Assembly (NCBI RefSeq): GCF_024172085.1
Contig: NZ_JAMZDZ010000001.1
Coordinates: forward strand, 1,860,001 to 1,924,000
Origin: Hamadaea flava
GTDB taxonomy: Bacteria > Actinomycetota > Actinomycetes > Mycobacteriales > Micromonosporaceae
Direction: 5' to 3'
Length of the DNA: 64,000 bases
The position numbers and the translations under genes are program-made. Below, piece after piece: positions 16,096-24,712 of the stretch; position 1 is the stretch's first letter, and every line of letters starts with the position of its first letter. The notes below the pieces were generated by a model. It had not been told where the DNA came from. It worked only from the letters and a program-made list of their open reading frames with translations, and did no database searches.

Positions 16096-16509
16096 GGGGG
16101 CAGACTGCGGAACCTTTCCGAACAACAGGCACGCCAACAGCTGGTGCCCTCACGGACGACACTCATCGGCCTGGTCAAGCACGCGGCCGCAGTCGAGCGG
16201 AACTGGTTCGAGCACTACCTGGCGCAGCGGCCCCGCGAAGGCATCACCGGCGACTCGCTCGGCGGCCCCGCCAGCTGGCATGTCGACGACACGCAAACGG
16301 TGGCCGACGTCGTATCCGAGTTCGACAACGCTTGCGCCGAGTCCCGGCGCCTGGCCGCCAAGTTCGACCTGGACTACACCGTCCCGCACGAGAAGAACGG
16401 CCGGGTTGCGCTGCGCTGGATCTACATTCATCTGATCCGCGAGCACGCCCGGCACGCAGGCCACGCCGACATCCTGCGCGAACTCACCGACGGGACGCTC
16501 GGCGACTGA
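15997..16509 (+). pseudogene. DinB/DUF664-like protein split by an in-frame TAA
   Basis: From ATG 15997 the frame reads MLITAPVVDED, REVLETFLDYHREV, then TAA (16093-16095), then GGRLRNLSEQQARQQLVPS, LIGLVKHAAAVERNWFEHYL and LIREHARHAGHADILRE. The pieces on both sides of the TAA align without gap to a normal DinB-like (DUF664) protein. One nonsense codon therefore interrupts it, while its first 33 codons are in frame with the upstream reductase. If anything is translated downstream it would start at an internal GTG near 16144 and lack the first helix. DUF664 proteins are probable thiol-dependent enzymes of the mycothiol/bacillithiol S-transferase type. Confidence 0.7.
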
Positions 16510-16522
16510 GCCGTACAAACAC

Positions 16523-16559
16523 GGGGTGTAGCAAGGGCCCACGGCCCTGGCTGCACCCC
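16523..16559 (+). terminator. Terminator hairpin after the five-gene operon
   Basis: A 17-bp stem (16523-16539 with 16543-16559, two mismatches) with the loop CAC lies 13 bp after the last stop. There is no T tract, as is common in high-GC actinobacteria. Confidence 0.7.
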
Positions 16560-16677
16560 ATGTTCGCGGCCTCAGCTAGCTGGGCCGGCTCGGCCAGTCA
16601 GAGCCGCTGCTCTCCACACGGCCTTGCATGATCATCAAGGTGCGGCGGTTGGTCGCGTCCCGTTATGCTGACTCGTC

Positions 16678-18669
16678 GTGATCTATGGCGATGTGGAGTG
16701 GCGGGCGGTTTCGCCCGCCCAGGGATGGTCGCGGCGGATGGCCTTCAGCCCCTCGCTAGGTTCGTTGGTGCTCTTCTGCGTGGTGGGCAGCGGGATCGAG
16801 CAGTGGGTCTGGGACGACGACCGCTTCGTCCGGAGGCAGCGGCGTCCCTTCGACGGCAAGGGCTTCGCGCTCCTGACCCCCGAGAACGGCGAACCGACGC
16901 CCCTCCAGCTGCACGAGGACGGCATCTTTGACGCCTGCGCCCTCGGCACGGACGTCTACGCCGTCCGCCGGGACGGGGCCGTCCTTCGCCTCGATGGGGA
17001 CTCGTTGTCACCGGTGGCTGACCCGCTGCCCGGTATGGATGACTTCTGGGTTGACCATCTGTCCCTCGTGGTGGCTGATCACGAGAACGGCCGCCTGGTG
17101 GCCGTGGCCGACAAGGGGCAGGGTCACCACTTCGTCCCCAGCACGGGATGGGAGCCAGGTCCCCGCATCGGTCCTCTGGGCCATGGTCTGATGTGGAATT
17201 CGCTCACCCGGCGGCCCGAGGTGCTGCGTGGCGGTGGAAACGTGGGCCCCTGGGCCGAGCCGGAGCCCTGGGGCGAGGAGCGAGTCCCGACCAAGGTCTA
17301 CATGCCGGGTGGCTGGTATCGCCTGCCGCTCGCGGTCGACGAGGCGACCGGCCAGTGGGCGCTGCTCGAAGCGCACCGCCTTCTGCGCCGCAGTCCCGGA
17401 GGCGAGTGGAGGGAGCAGCTCCTGCCGCTGGCGCTGCCTGATGGTCCCGACATGGTCAGCGTGGGCGGCACCCTCATGGCGCTGTCGGTCAAGGACGTGG
17501 GTGACGTTTGGCTCGACGGTGACCGCTGGGTCAAGACCGATGCGCCGACCAGCAGCTTCTACCTTCATGCCGCGGCTAAGCACGGAACCGTCACGCTCGA
17601 TGAGCGCGGCGCCCTGAGCCATACGATCGACGGCCGCACGGACGAGATCGCCGCCCCTTGCGACGCCCTCACGGGTATCGATGAGATCGACGACGAGCTC
17701 GCCCTGATCTGCGACCGTGACCGCGTCGTCCTCTGGCACGGCCGCAAGCACCGGACCTGGGTCGTCCGCCAGGGAGCCTGGACGCAGGTCAACGGAGGCG
17801 GCCCTCCGAAGGGCACCGGCGTGTTCTGCTCGACCCCGGTTGGCTTGTTCTATGTGGACGAAGAAGATCGTCCGTTCCTCTTCGACGACTCTGACCGCTG
17901 GCAGCGCTTGGCGTCCCTGGGCGAAGGCATCCGCCTCCTGTTCTGCCGTCCAACCGCCCCGGCTTTATGGGCGATGACGCCCGAGGGTCTGGCGGTGTGG
18001 CGCGACGACGCCTTCCAGCCCGTTGCAGCCCTCCCTGAGGAGGCGGTGGCCGCTGAGAATGCGCCCTATGGGTCGCCGTGCGACACCTGGTACGACCCGA
18101 AGGGCGACCGAGTCCTTCTGACCCTGAGCGGCGGGATGTGGGAGCTGCCAGTCCCCGACGAACGAGGCGGATTTCCTTTCCCGCAGACGCCCTTGGCGGG
18201 CGACGAACCCGCTCCCGAGCCGTCGGAAAACCGCAGCTGCTATGTCCTGGAGGCATCCATCCGGCCAGGCGGAGGACGTCAGGGCCTGCTGTTTGCCCTC
18301 CCCGACCTCGAAAGTATCCATGGTGTCATTGACGAGCTCGTGCTGGACGACTCCGTCGACGCGAGGATGCAGCGCGACCTGCTCGCCATGGGCGGCACGC
18401 TGACGCTATGGATCGTGCAAGAGGGCCTGCTCACCGAGGGCATCGATCTCAAGCCTCACCTGAATCTGGATGAGTTGACGATCGACTGGAACGCGGTGGC
18501 CGCCGCTACGCCCACTCTCAGGGGAAACCTGATGGACGTGGACGGGGTGTCGATCCGGATAGGCGACTTCGTCCCCGAATTCACCTACATCCAGGACGAC
18601 GAATTGCTGGAGTATGGCGCCAACGACCCCGAAGGCGGCGGCATACCCGGAATCTTCGCCCCGATCTAG
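16678..18669 (+). CDS. Orphan 663-residue protein, probably beta-propeller
   Basis: I do not recognise a family. The protein has no signal peptide or membrane helix, is rich in W, D and G, and shows recurring short strands of the form GDVWLDGDRW, YAVRRDGAVLRLDG, LWAMTPEGLAVWRDD and GMWELPVPDE spaced by 40-60 residues, which suggests a beta-propeller over residues 30-520. Residues 525-663 form a separate acidic domain (IHGVIDELVLDDSVDARM, ELTIDWNAV) ending in an Asp/Glu-rich tail. GTG 16678 lies 8 nt after TATGCT, so it may be leaderless. It stands alone between a terminator and Rhs debris. Codon use is typical of the window. Confidence 0.7.
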   Translation: MIYGDVEWRAVSPAQGWSRRMAFSPSLGSLVLFCVVGSGIEQWVWDDDRFVRRQRRPFDGKGFALLTPENGEPTPLQLHEDGIFDACALGTDVYAVRRDGAVLRLDGDSLSPVADPLPGMDDFWVDHLSLVVADHENGRLVAVADKGQGHHFVPSTGWEPGPRIGPLGHGLMWNSLTRRPEVLRGGGNVGPWAEPEPWGEERVPTKVYMPGGWYRLPLAVDEATGQWALLEAHRLLRRSPGGEWREQLLPLALPDGPDMVSVGGTLMALSVKDVGDVWLDGDRWVKTDAPTSSFYLHAAAKHGTVTLDERGALSHTIDGRTDEIAAPCDALTGIDEIDDELALICDRDRVVLWHGRKHRTWVVRQGAWTQVNGGGPPKGTGVFCSTPVGLFYVDEEDRPFLFDDSDRWQRLASLGEGIRLLFCRPTAPALWAMTPEGLAVWRDDAFQPVAALPEEAVAAENAPYGSPCDTWYDPKGDRVLLTLSGGMWELPVPDERGGFPFPQTPLAGDEPAPEPSENRSCYVLEASIRPGGGRQGLLFALPDLESIHGVIDELVLDDSVDARMQRDLLAMGGTLTLWIVQEGLLTEGIDLKPHLNLDELTIDWNAVAAATPTLRGNLMDVDGVSIRIGDFVPEFTYIQDDELLEYGANDPEGGGIPGIFAPI

Positions 18670-18727
18670 GCGGAGTGCCTACGGAGGTCGGTGATAGACA
18701 CCACTGATGTAGATCTTGAAATAGTCG

Positions 18728-19180
18728 TCACGAATCTCCCTGGTGGCGGAGCGTTGAAGGTTCACGGTGGAAGTACTGGCCGCCGAGAGTGAGCCGGTCG
18801 AACAGGTCGTAGGTGTAGGCGGGGTGCTGGCCATCGGGCCAGGTGCGGGAGCTGATGTTGGAGTCCGCGTCAAAGCCGCAGCTGAGCGTCTGCCCCGCGC
18901 GGCTGACCGAGGTCAACCGACCAGCCGTCTCGTAGCCCTGCGTGCGTACGCCGGTCGGGTCAGCGAGGCTGACGAGCCGATTCTTGGCGTCGTACCCGAG
19001 GTCGTAGACGAGTACTCCGGCGGCCTGCGATTGGCTGGTGAGCCGGTTGAGGATGGTGACGTTGCCCGCCTCGTGATACTCGGTGGCGATGTCACCACCG
19101 GCCGGCGCGGTCTTGGCCGTGGGCCGCCCGTCCGCGTCAGCGCGAGATCGAGCCCTCGCCGCCCGGAAGGCATACGTCAT
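18728..19180 (-). pseudogene. Rhs/YD-repeat fragment
   Basis: The minus-strand frame shows successive YD-repeat units: YDLGYDAKNRLVSLADPTG, YETAGRLTSVSRAG, CGFDADSNISSRTWPDG and YTYDLFDRLTLGG. The spacing of about 21 residues is typical of Rhs-family wrapping repeats. Both ends are lost and only about 150 residues remain, with the 3' end running into unrelated sequence. No toxin tip or core domain is present. It may derive from the same kind of gene as the Rhs core fragment at 27.5-28.1 kb. Confidence 0.7.
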
Positions 19181-19264
19181 ACTCTATGTCCCTTGCAAGA
19201 TGTGGATGCTCATTAACCTGTCGGGTGCACTCGCGCGCGACCTACGTAAGGCGGCATTCCCCGC

Positions 19265-20038
19265 TCACCGGGCGGTCTGGTCGAGCCACTCCGCGTACGT
19301 CGGTCCGGCGAGGGTGGCGTGGGAGCCGGGAAGCAGGCCACCGCCCTCGAACAGCGCACGGTCCGGATTGGCGGCGTCACTGACTTCCTCAACCCGCGAG
19401 GGGGAGCCACGCCGGGCGGCGAGCAGGCGGGCTGCCTCCGCCAGGGTTTCGGCACGGGGGCCTGCGATCTCCGGGTGTGGCAGCGTCATGACAAACGGGT
19501 CGGCCGCCGTAGCGACGTCGACTAGCCGCTCTGCGACCGCCCGCGCGGCGACGAGCTGCGTGCGCATCTTGGGCACGTACGCAATATCGCCTTGCGTACC
19601 CCAGGCGACGAGTTCTTCGACGAACTCGTGGAACTGCGCCGCGCGTACGATCCGCGTCGGGATCGGGCCGGCTAGCGCCGCCCGTTCGTGGGCGAGCTTT
19701 GCCGCGTTGTAGCCGGCGACGGAGTCGTCGATGCCGATGATCGACGCCACCACCATCCGGCGTACGCCGGCCTTCTGCCCTGCTTCATGCAGGTTGCGGG
19801 CGGTGGCGGTGAAGAACTCGGTCGCGGTCTGCTGATCGGGCGAGGGCGTGCTGGACACATCGATGATGATAATGGCATCTTCCAGTGCCTCGACCAGCCC
19901 GGCTCCGGTGACGACGTCCACGCCGGCTGAACGAGACATGGACACGACGCGGTGACCGCGTTCCTGGAGTACCTGCACGACGTGCCGGCCGACACGGCCG
20001 GTCGCGCCGGCCACCGCGATGGTTGTCGTCGTCTGCAT
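19265..20038 (-). CDS. NmrA-like NAD(P)-binding protein (atypical SDR)
   Basis: A 257-residue protein beginning IAVAGATGRVGRHVVQVL, the glycine-rich GxTGxxG nucleotide motif of NmrA/atypical short-chain dehydrogenases. VVASIIGIDDSVAGYNAAKLAHE includes the YxxxK-like segment, and PTRIVRAAQFHEFVEE is typical of the group that acts on quinones or senses NADP. ATG 20038 has GGAAGGA upstream. The gene follows the ABM-domain gene on the same strand with about 135 bp and a hairpin between them, so it is probably a separate transcript. Substrate unknown. Confidence 0.83.
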   Translation of the reverse strand: MQTTTTIAVAGATGRVGRHVVQVLQERGHRVVSMSRSAGVDVVTGAGLVEALEDAIIIIDVSSTPSPDQQTATEFFTATARNLHEAGQKAGVRRMVVASIIGIDDSVAGYNAAKLAHERAALAGPIPTRIVRAAQFHEFVEELVAWGTQGDIAYVPKMRTQLVAARAVAERLVDVATAADPFVMTLPHPEIAGPRAETLAEAARLLAARRGSPSRVEEVSDAANPDRALFEGGGLLPGSHATLAGPTYAEWLDQTAR

Positions 20039-20123
20039 GATGGTTATCGTCCTTCCGGAATTCTGCGTTCGGGTAGTACCGACATGACGTACCGGGGCGT
20101 ACGAATGTGACCAGCCATTCATG

Positions 20124-20165
20124 CGAAGCTCGCGCAGCTCCCGTCCGGAAGCGACGCGAGCTTCG
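20124..20165 (-). terminator. Terminator hairpin after the ABM-domain gene
   Basis: CGAAGCTCGCG (20124-20134) pairs perfectly with CGCGAGCTTCG (20155-20165) around a 20-nt loop, 9 bp beyond the stop of the minus-strand ABM-domain gene. Confidence 0.65.
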
Positions 20166-20173
20166 TCCGCGTC

Positions 20174-20464
20174 CTACCGTTCGTCGATGATGTCGCCGTT
20201 TTGGACCGTGGCGTCGTGGGTGAGGGCGAGGGTCTGAGCGACCGGCGGGAATGCTGCGGCCGCGGCGACGGCGGCATCGCGCAGCTCGGCCGTCTCCCAC
20301 CGCCATACGTCCTGGTAGGTTCCGTCGTCGAGCCGGGTGAGCCGGGTTTCCTGCAGCCCCGGGAAGCCGGACCGGATGCCGGTGATCAGCTCGGCCCGGC
20401 GGGCTAGCAGCTGCTCAAGGCCGGCGGGGTCGACGGTGTAGTGGTGTACGCGAACTGCGGTCAT
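20174..20464 (-). CDS. ABM-like (dimeric alpha/beta barrel) monooxygenase-domain protein
   Basis: A 96-residue protein, VRVHHYTVDPAGLEQLLARR followed by PGLQETRLTRLDDGTYQDVWRWET and a helix with VAQTLALTHD. The strand-helix-strand layout and length fit the antibiotic-biosynthesis-monooxygenase fold, a dimeric ferredoxin-like barrel used in quinone or heme chemistry. GAGGAG precedes the ATG. It is divergent from the SARP regulator gene, with 113 bp between starts, suggesting SARP control. Function unproven. Confidence 0.72.
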   Translation of the reverse strand: MTAVRVHHYTVDPAGLEQLLARRAELITGIRSGFPGLQETRLTRLDDGTYQDVWRWETAELRDAAVAAAAAFPPVAQTLALTHDATVQNGDIIDER

Positions 20465-20577
20465 GATCTTCTCCTCAGTGGGGATCTGCGGTACGACTAG
20501 ATCCTGTGGCCGGGAGTCGATACGCCCACGATGTGTTTACGATGCAAACTCCACACTGGTCAGAGGAGGTTCGACGG

Positions 20578-23409
20578 GTGACGGGGCGGTTCTCGGTGCT
20601 CGGACCGGTGGATGTCACGGTCGCCGGTCGCCCGGTGGCCGGATTGGCCCCTCGGCATCGCGCCGTACTCGCGTACCTGCTGCTGCATGCGGGAAAGGTG
20701 ATCAGCGCTGAGCGCCTGTCGGCGGCGTTGTGGGCGGACTCGCCGCCGGACACCGCCCGCTCGCAGATACACGCGGCGATGACGACGATCCGGCGGGTGT
20801 TGCGCTCGGCTGACCTGGACGGCGTGCTCGAGACCCGTACGGCCGGGTATGTGCTCTCGCCCCCGCCGGGCGCGTTTGATCTGGCCGAGTTCGGCGGTCT
20901 GCTCGAGGAGGCGCAGAAGTCGGCCGATCATCAGGTGGCCGCCGACCGGCTGCGGGAGGCCCTCGCACTGTGGCCAGGCGATGCCCTCATCGGGGTGAGC
21001 GCCGAGTACGCCCCAGGCGCACGGGCCCGGCTGGAGGAGCGCCGGTTGGCGGTGGTCGAACGGCTAGCCGAGGTGGAGCTCGCGTTGGGCCGCCACGAAG
21101 AGGTTTCGGCGGAGCTGACCACCTGGGTGGCGACGTACCCGCTCCGGGAGCGGCTGGTCGGGCAGCTCATGCGGGCGTTGTACGCGTCCGACCGGCAGGC
21201 CGACGCGCTGGCCGCCGGTCGCCGATATCGAGCCGGTCTCGCCGAGCGGCAGGGCCTCGATCCAGGGCGGTCCTTCCTCCAGCTTGAGCAGGAGATCCTG
21301 CGCGACCGGCCGGCCCCGCCCGCGGAGGAGCCGATACGTGGTGCGAACTTCCTGCCGTACGATGTGCCCGATTTCACGGGTCGGGTGGTGGAGCTGGACC
21401 GGATCCTGCGCGGGCTCGGGAGCCGGGTGTGTGTCGTCGACGGGATGGCCGGGATCGGGAAGACCACGCTGGCCGTGCACGCCGCACATCGATTCGCCCA
21501 CCGGTACGCCGATGGTCAGCTGTTCGTCGATCTGCGGGCGCACACCGCCGGGCAGACGCCGGTGACGGCGTCCGACGCCTTGCACGTCCTACTGCGGCAA
21601 ATCGGCGTACCGGCGGATCACATTCCGTTGGGTGAGGCTGAGCGATCCGCGTTGTGGCGTACCGAGCTCGCCCGCAGATCCGTCCTGATCGTGCTGGACA
21701 ACGCCGTCGACGCCGAGCATGTGCGCCCGCTCCTGCCGGGAGCCACCCAGAGCCTGTTTCTGATCACCAGCCGCCGCCGGCTGACCGACCTCGACGGCGC
21801 GCTCTCGCTCTCGCTCGACGTGCTGCCTGCGTCCGACGCGATCACCCTGTTCAGCAGTGTCGTGGGCGAGCGGGCCTGGACCGAGTACGCCGCGGCCGGT
21901 GACGTGCTGCGACTGTGCGGCCACTTGCCGCTGGCCGTACGCATCGCCGCCGCTCGTCTGCACCATCGTCCGCGGTGGACGGTGGCTTACCTCGCGGATC
22001 GGCTGCGTGACGAACGCAGAAGACTTGTGGAACTGGCGACCGGGGAACGGGGAGTCGCCGCCGCGTTCACTCTGTCCTATCAGCAGCTGCCGATGTCGCA
22101 GCAACGCATGTTCCGGCTGCTCGGGCTGCATCCCGGTCGCGACGTCGACACCTACGCCGCCGCATCGATGGCCGGCATGGAGCCCGCCGACGCGGAGACG
22201 GATCTGGAGCACCTGCTGGACGCCCACATGCTCACCCAGCACGAGCCGGGGCGGTACACCTTTCACGATCTGCTTCGCGAACACGCTCGCGCCACCGGAG
22301 CCGCTACGGATGTCGAGGCCGACCAGCAGTTGGCGCTGACCCGGCTATTCGATCACTATCTGCATATTGCGGCGGCCGCCATCGATGTGCTCTACCCAGA
22401 CAGCAAGCATCGCCGACCCGACGTCGTACGCGCGGAGCGCCTGTTCGGGGAGGCCGAGGCCACCGCATGGCTGGACGCCGAACGTGGCAACCTCACTGCC
22501 GTCTGCGCCTTCGCGACCGACCACGGCTGGCCCACTCACGCGACAAGTCTCTCGACCATCCTCTACCGCTACCTCTACAACAACGTTCACGACATCGACG
22601 CGCGCACCATCTACACGGCGGCGCTGGCGGCTGGTCGGCGTACGGGAGACCACCTGTCGCAGTCGCGCGCCCTGTCCGACCTCGGCTGGCTCTCGTTCGG
22701 ACGCGGCGGATACGCTGATGCGCTCGACCTCTTCGATCAGGCCATCGCCCAGGCGCGCATGGCCGGCGACGGCACCGCCCAGGCTCGGGCCGAACACGGC
22801 TTGGCCAGCGTCCATCAGCAGCATCGCAATGGCGCCGAGGCGTTGCGACGATTCACTGCCGCGCTGGAGTTGTTCCGCGGCCGCGACGATCGGTTCGGTC
22901 AGGCGGTCGTCCTCAACAGCCTCGGCGCTGTGCACGAGGAAGCGGGCCGTTTCGCCGAAGGGCTGGCCGCGCTGACTCGGGCGCGAGAGCTCTTCCGAAG
23001 TCTTGGCACCGACGGTGGCGAGGCCGACGTACTCAACAACCTGGGCCTGGTACACCGGCGTCAAGGCCGTCTTGTCGACGCCCACCAATGCCACCAGCAG
23101 GCCCTCGAAATCTACCGGCGATTCGGAATCCGCCGCGGCGAAGCCCGGTCACTCAACGGGCTGGCGGCTGTGGCCGCGGACGCCGGCGACGTTGATGAAG
23201 CGATCGACGGCTACCAGGCCGCTCTCGCCGTCGCCGGCGAGGTCGGCAACCGGCTTGAGACAGCTCGCGCGCACGAGGGCCTAGCCCGCTTGCTCGTCGG
23301 CCGCTCACCGGCCGCGCATGACCATGTCCGGGAGGCTCTCAACTTGTACGCGCAGTTCGGCGAGCCCGAGTCGGGAGAACTGCGAAAGCTGCTGGCCGAC
23401 AACGGATGA
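20578..23409 (+). CDS. AfsR/SARP-type regulator (OmpR-type HTH, BTAD, NB-ARC, TPR)
   Basis: A 943-residue STAND regulator. Residues 1-95 form an OmpR-like winged helix (FSVLGPVDVTVAG, HRAVLAYLLLHAGKVISAERL). Residues 96-245 are a BTAD domain (FDLAEFGGLLEEA, ERLVGQLMRALYASDRQADAL). Residues 265-500 are an NB-ARC ATPase with Walker A GMAGIGKTT and Walker B VLIVLDNA. From about residue 600 TPR units recur (ALDLFDQAIAQARMAGD, QARAEHGLASVHQ, QAVVLNSLGAVHEEAG, NNLGLVHRRQG). GTG 20578 is chosen because GAGGAGG lies 8 nt upstream. Such regulators switch on secondary-metabolism or local oxidoreductase genes after sensing a ligand through the TPR part. No large biosynthetic cluster is in the window. 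Confidence 0.92.
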   Translation: MTGRFSVLGPVDVTVAGRPVAGLAPRHRAVLAYLLLHAGKVISAERLSAALWADSPPDTARSQIHAAMTTIRRVLRSADLDGVLETRTAGYVLSPPPGAFDLAEFGGLLEEAQKSADHQVAADRLREALALWPGDALIGVSAEYAPGARARLEERRLAVVERLAEVELALGRHEEVSAELTTWVATYPLRERLVGQLMRALYASDRQADALAAGRRYRAGLAERQGLDPGRSFLQLEQEILRDRPAPPAEEPIRGANFLPYDVPDFTGRVVELDRILRGLGSRVCVVDGMAGIGKTTLAVHAAHRFAHRYADGQLFVDLRAHTAGQTPVTASDALHVLLRQIGVPADHIPLGEAERSALWRTELARRSVLIVLDNAVDAEHVRPLLPGATQSLFLITSRRRLTDLDGALSLSLDVLPASDAITLFSSVVGERAWTEYAAAGDVLRLCGHLPLAVRIAAARLHHRPRWTVAYLADRLRDERRRLVELATGERGVAAAFTLSYQQLPMSQQRMFRLLGLHPGRDVDTYAAASMAGMEPADAETDLEHLLDAHMLTQHEPGRYTFHDLLREHARATGAATDVEADQQLALTRLFDHYLHIAAAAIDVLYPDSKHRRPDVVRAERLFGEAEATAWLDAERGNLTAVCAFATDHGWPTHATSLSTILYRYLYNNVHDIDARTIYTAALAAGRRTGDHLSQSRALSDLGWLSFGRGGYADALDLFDQAIAQARMAGDGTAQARAEHGLASVHQQHRNGAEALRRFTAALELFRGRDDRFGQAVVLNSLGAVHEEAGRFAEGLAALTRARELFRSLGTDGGEADVLNNLGLVHRRQGRLVDAHQCHQQALEIYRRFGIRRGEARSLNGLAAVAADAGDVDEAIDGYQAALAVAGEVGNRLETARAHEGLARLLVGRSPAAHDHVREALNLYAQFGEPESGELRKLLADNG

Positions 23410-23430
23410 CATCCGAGCCATCGGCATCCG

Positions 23431-24060
23431 TCAGGTGGCCGGGCGGGCATAGCGTGGGTCCTGGTTGCCGAGGTAGACCACCGTCATGGTGAGCCGGGCC
23501 GGCTCGGCAGCCGGGTTTCGGTAGAGGTGGGCGCGGTCGCCTCGGATGCGTACGGAACCTCCTTCTCCGACGTGGAAGGTGGCTCCGCCGACTTCCACGA
23601 CCAGCTCTCCCCGGTGCAGATGGATCAACTCGCGAGTGCCGGCGGGATGGGCGTGTGAGCTGATCTCGTCGTGCGGGGCCACGACGAGGTCCCACAGCTC
23701 GACGAAAGGCGCCTGTCCGTCGTTGATGAGCAGCCTCGCTTCGCTGGCACGCCCTGCTCGCCGGACGTCGATGTCCTCGGCGGCGGTCACCCGGCCGAGG
23801 TCTTCGGGCGGCTCGACAAGCTGTCCGATGGAGACACCGAGGGTGGCGCAGATGCGCGCCACCGTCGCGATGCTGGGATTGGTCTGGCCCGTTTCGATTT
23901 GCTGGAGCATGCCGCGGCTGACGCCGCTGCGAGCGGCGAGGTCTTCCAGGCGCCAGCCGCGCTCCTTTCGCCCCGCCCGCAGGTTCGCTGCCAACGTCGC
24001 ACTGACCGCTTCGGCTGGATCGGTTGACAACGAGCCACCCCCGTGTTCAGGATACTGCAT
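23431..24060 (-). CDS. XRE-cupin transcriptional regulator
   Basis: A 209-residue protein. Residues 20-80 are an XRE helix-turn-helix (LRAGRKERGWRLEDLAARSG, SRGMLQQIETGQTNPSIATV). Residues 110-200 form a cupin with SSHAHPAGTRELIHLHRGEL as the metal-binding first motif and RIRGDRAHLYRNP as the second. Such proteins usually control a nearby transporter or metabolic gene. The divergent SRPBCC gene is the likely target. A TTG at about 24027, preceded by GGGGGTGG, is an alternative start that would drop the first 11 residues. It converges on the SARP gene with 21 bp between stops. Confidence 0.85.
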   Translation of the reverse strand: MQYPEHGGGSLSTDPAEAVSATLAANLRAGRKERGWRLEDLAARSGVSRGMLQQIETGQTNPSIATVARICATLGVSIGQLVEPPEDLGRVTAAEDIDVRRAGRASEARLLINDGQAPFVELWDLVVAPHDEISSHAHPAGTRELIHLHRGELVVEVGGATFHVGEGGSVRIRGDRAHLYRNPAAEPARLTMTVVYLGNQDPRYARPAT

Positions 24061-24080
24061 CTGAGTTCCAAGATACTGTA
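24050..24080. promoter_or_regulatory. Tandem GATACTG boxes between XRE-cupin and SRPBCC genes
   Basis: GGATACTGCA (24050-24059) and AGATACTGTA (24071-24080) are direct repeats exactly 21 bp apart, two helical turns. They sit between the divergent genes and overlap a GATACT -10-like element, which suits the XRE-cupin protein as the binder. Confidence 0.5.
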
Positions 24081-24099
24081 CCTACGGGAGAAATCAAGC

Positions 24100-24627
24100 A
24101 TGACGAGCCACAACCCGGCCCCACAGCAGGATGTCCAATTCTGCCTCGACGGCATCGGCGTATCCCGGCCTGGCTGGCAGACCCTCATCGTCGCCGCCAC
24201 CGCCGACAGCATGGCCAGCCCGCAAGACGTCTGGACACTATGGAGTGACCTGGCCAGCTGGCCGTCCTGGTCGCCGCTGCACCGGTCCACTGAGTGGACC
24301 GGGCCGCCCGGATTCACCGCCGGGGCGACCTTCGACCAGACCCTCAGCCTGGGCTTCCCCGCCGGGACCACCACCGACCACGTCACCGTCGCCATCGCCG
24401 AGCCGACTCAGCGCGCCTCCTGGTCCGGCGACGCCAACGGCGTACGGTCCTGCCACCTGTGGACCTTCACCGCGCTCGCGGGCGGCGGAACCCGCATCGG
24501 CAACACGGAAGTGTTCAACGGCACCGTCATCGGACTGACCAAACCGATGCTCGCCGCACGGTGGCGCCGACAGTTCCAGCAGGCCGCCGTAGCGCTTGCC
24601 CAGCTGGCAGTGCCGGCCGGTCGTTGA
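24100..24627 (+). CDS. SRPBCC-family (polyketide cyclase/START-like) protein
   Basis: A 175-residue protein whose second half has the SRPBCC layout: IVAATADSMASPQDVWTLWSD leading into WPSWSPLHRSTEWTGPPGF, then GTRIGNTEVFNG and a long C-terminal helix with MLAARWRRQFQQAA. These are hydrophobic-ligand-binding folds related to polyketide cyclases and START domains. ATG 24100 has GGGAG upstream; the longer frame to 24043 has none. It is divergent from the XRE-cupin regulator. The ligand is unknown. Confidence 0.8.
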   Translation: MTSHNPAPQQDVQFCLDGIGVSRPGWQTLIVAATADSMASPQDVWTLWSDLASWPSWSPLHRSTEWTGPPGFTAGATFDQTLSLGFPAGTTTDHVTVAIAEPTQRASWSGDANGVRSCHLWTFTALAGGGTRIGNTEVFNGTVIGLTKPMLAARWRRQFQQAAVALAQLAVPAGR

Positions 24628-24648
24628 CAAGGCTTGCCGGAGTGCGGT

Positions 24649-24681
24649 GTTCGCTGGGTGTCAGCCGATCGCCCAGCGAAC
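24649..24681 (+). terminator. Terminator hairpin after the SRPBCC gene
   Basis: GTTCGCTGGG (24649-24658) pairs perfectly with CCCAGCGAAC (24672-24681), 13-nt loop, 21 bp downstream of the stop. Confidence 0.7.
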
Positions 24682-24712
24682 TCAACTACATGTCGTTTCG
24701 AGATGGCTGCGG

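Noticed and set aside
19265-24627. A secondary-metabolite cluster around the SARP regulator
   Set aside because: SARP, ABM-domain, NmrA-like and SRPBCC genes are suggestive, but no polyketide, peptide, terpene or RiPP core enzyme is present, and terminators separate the genes.
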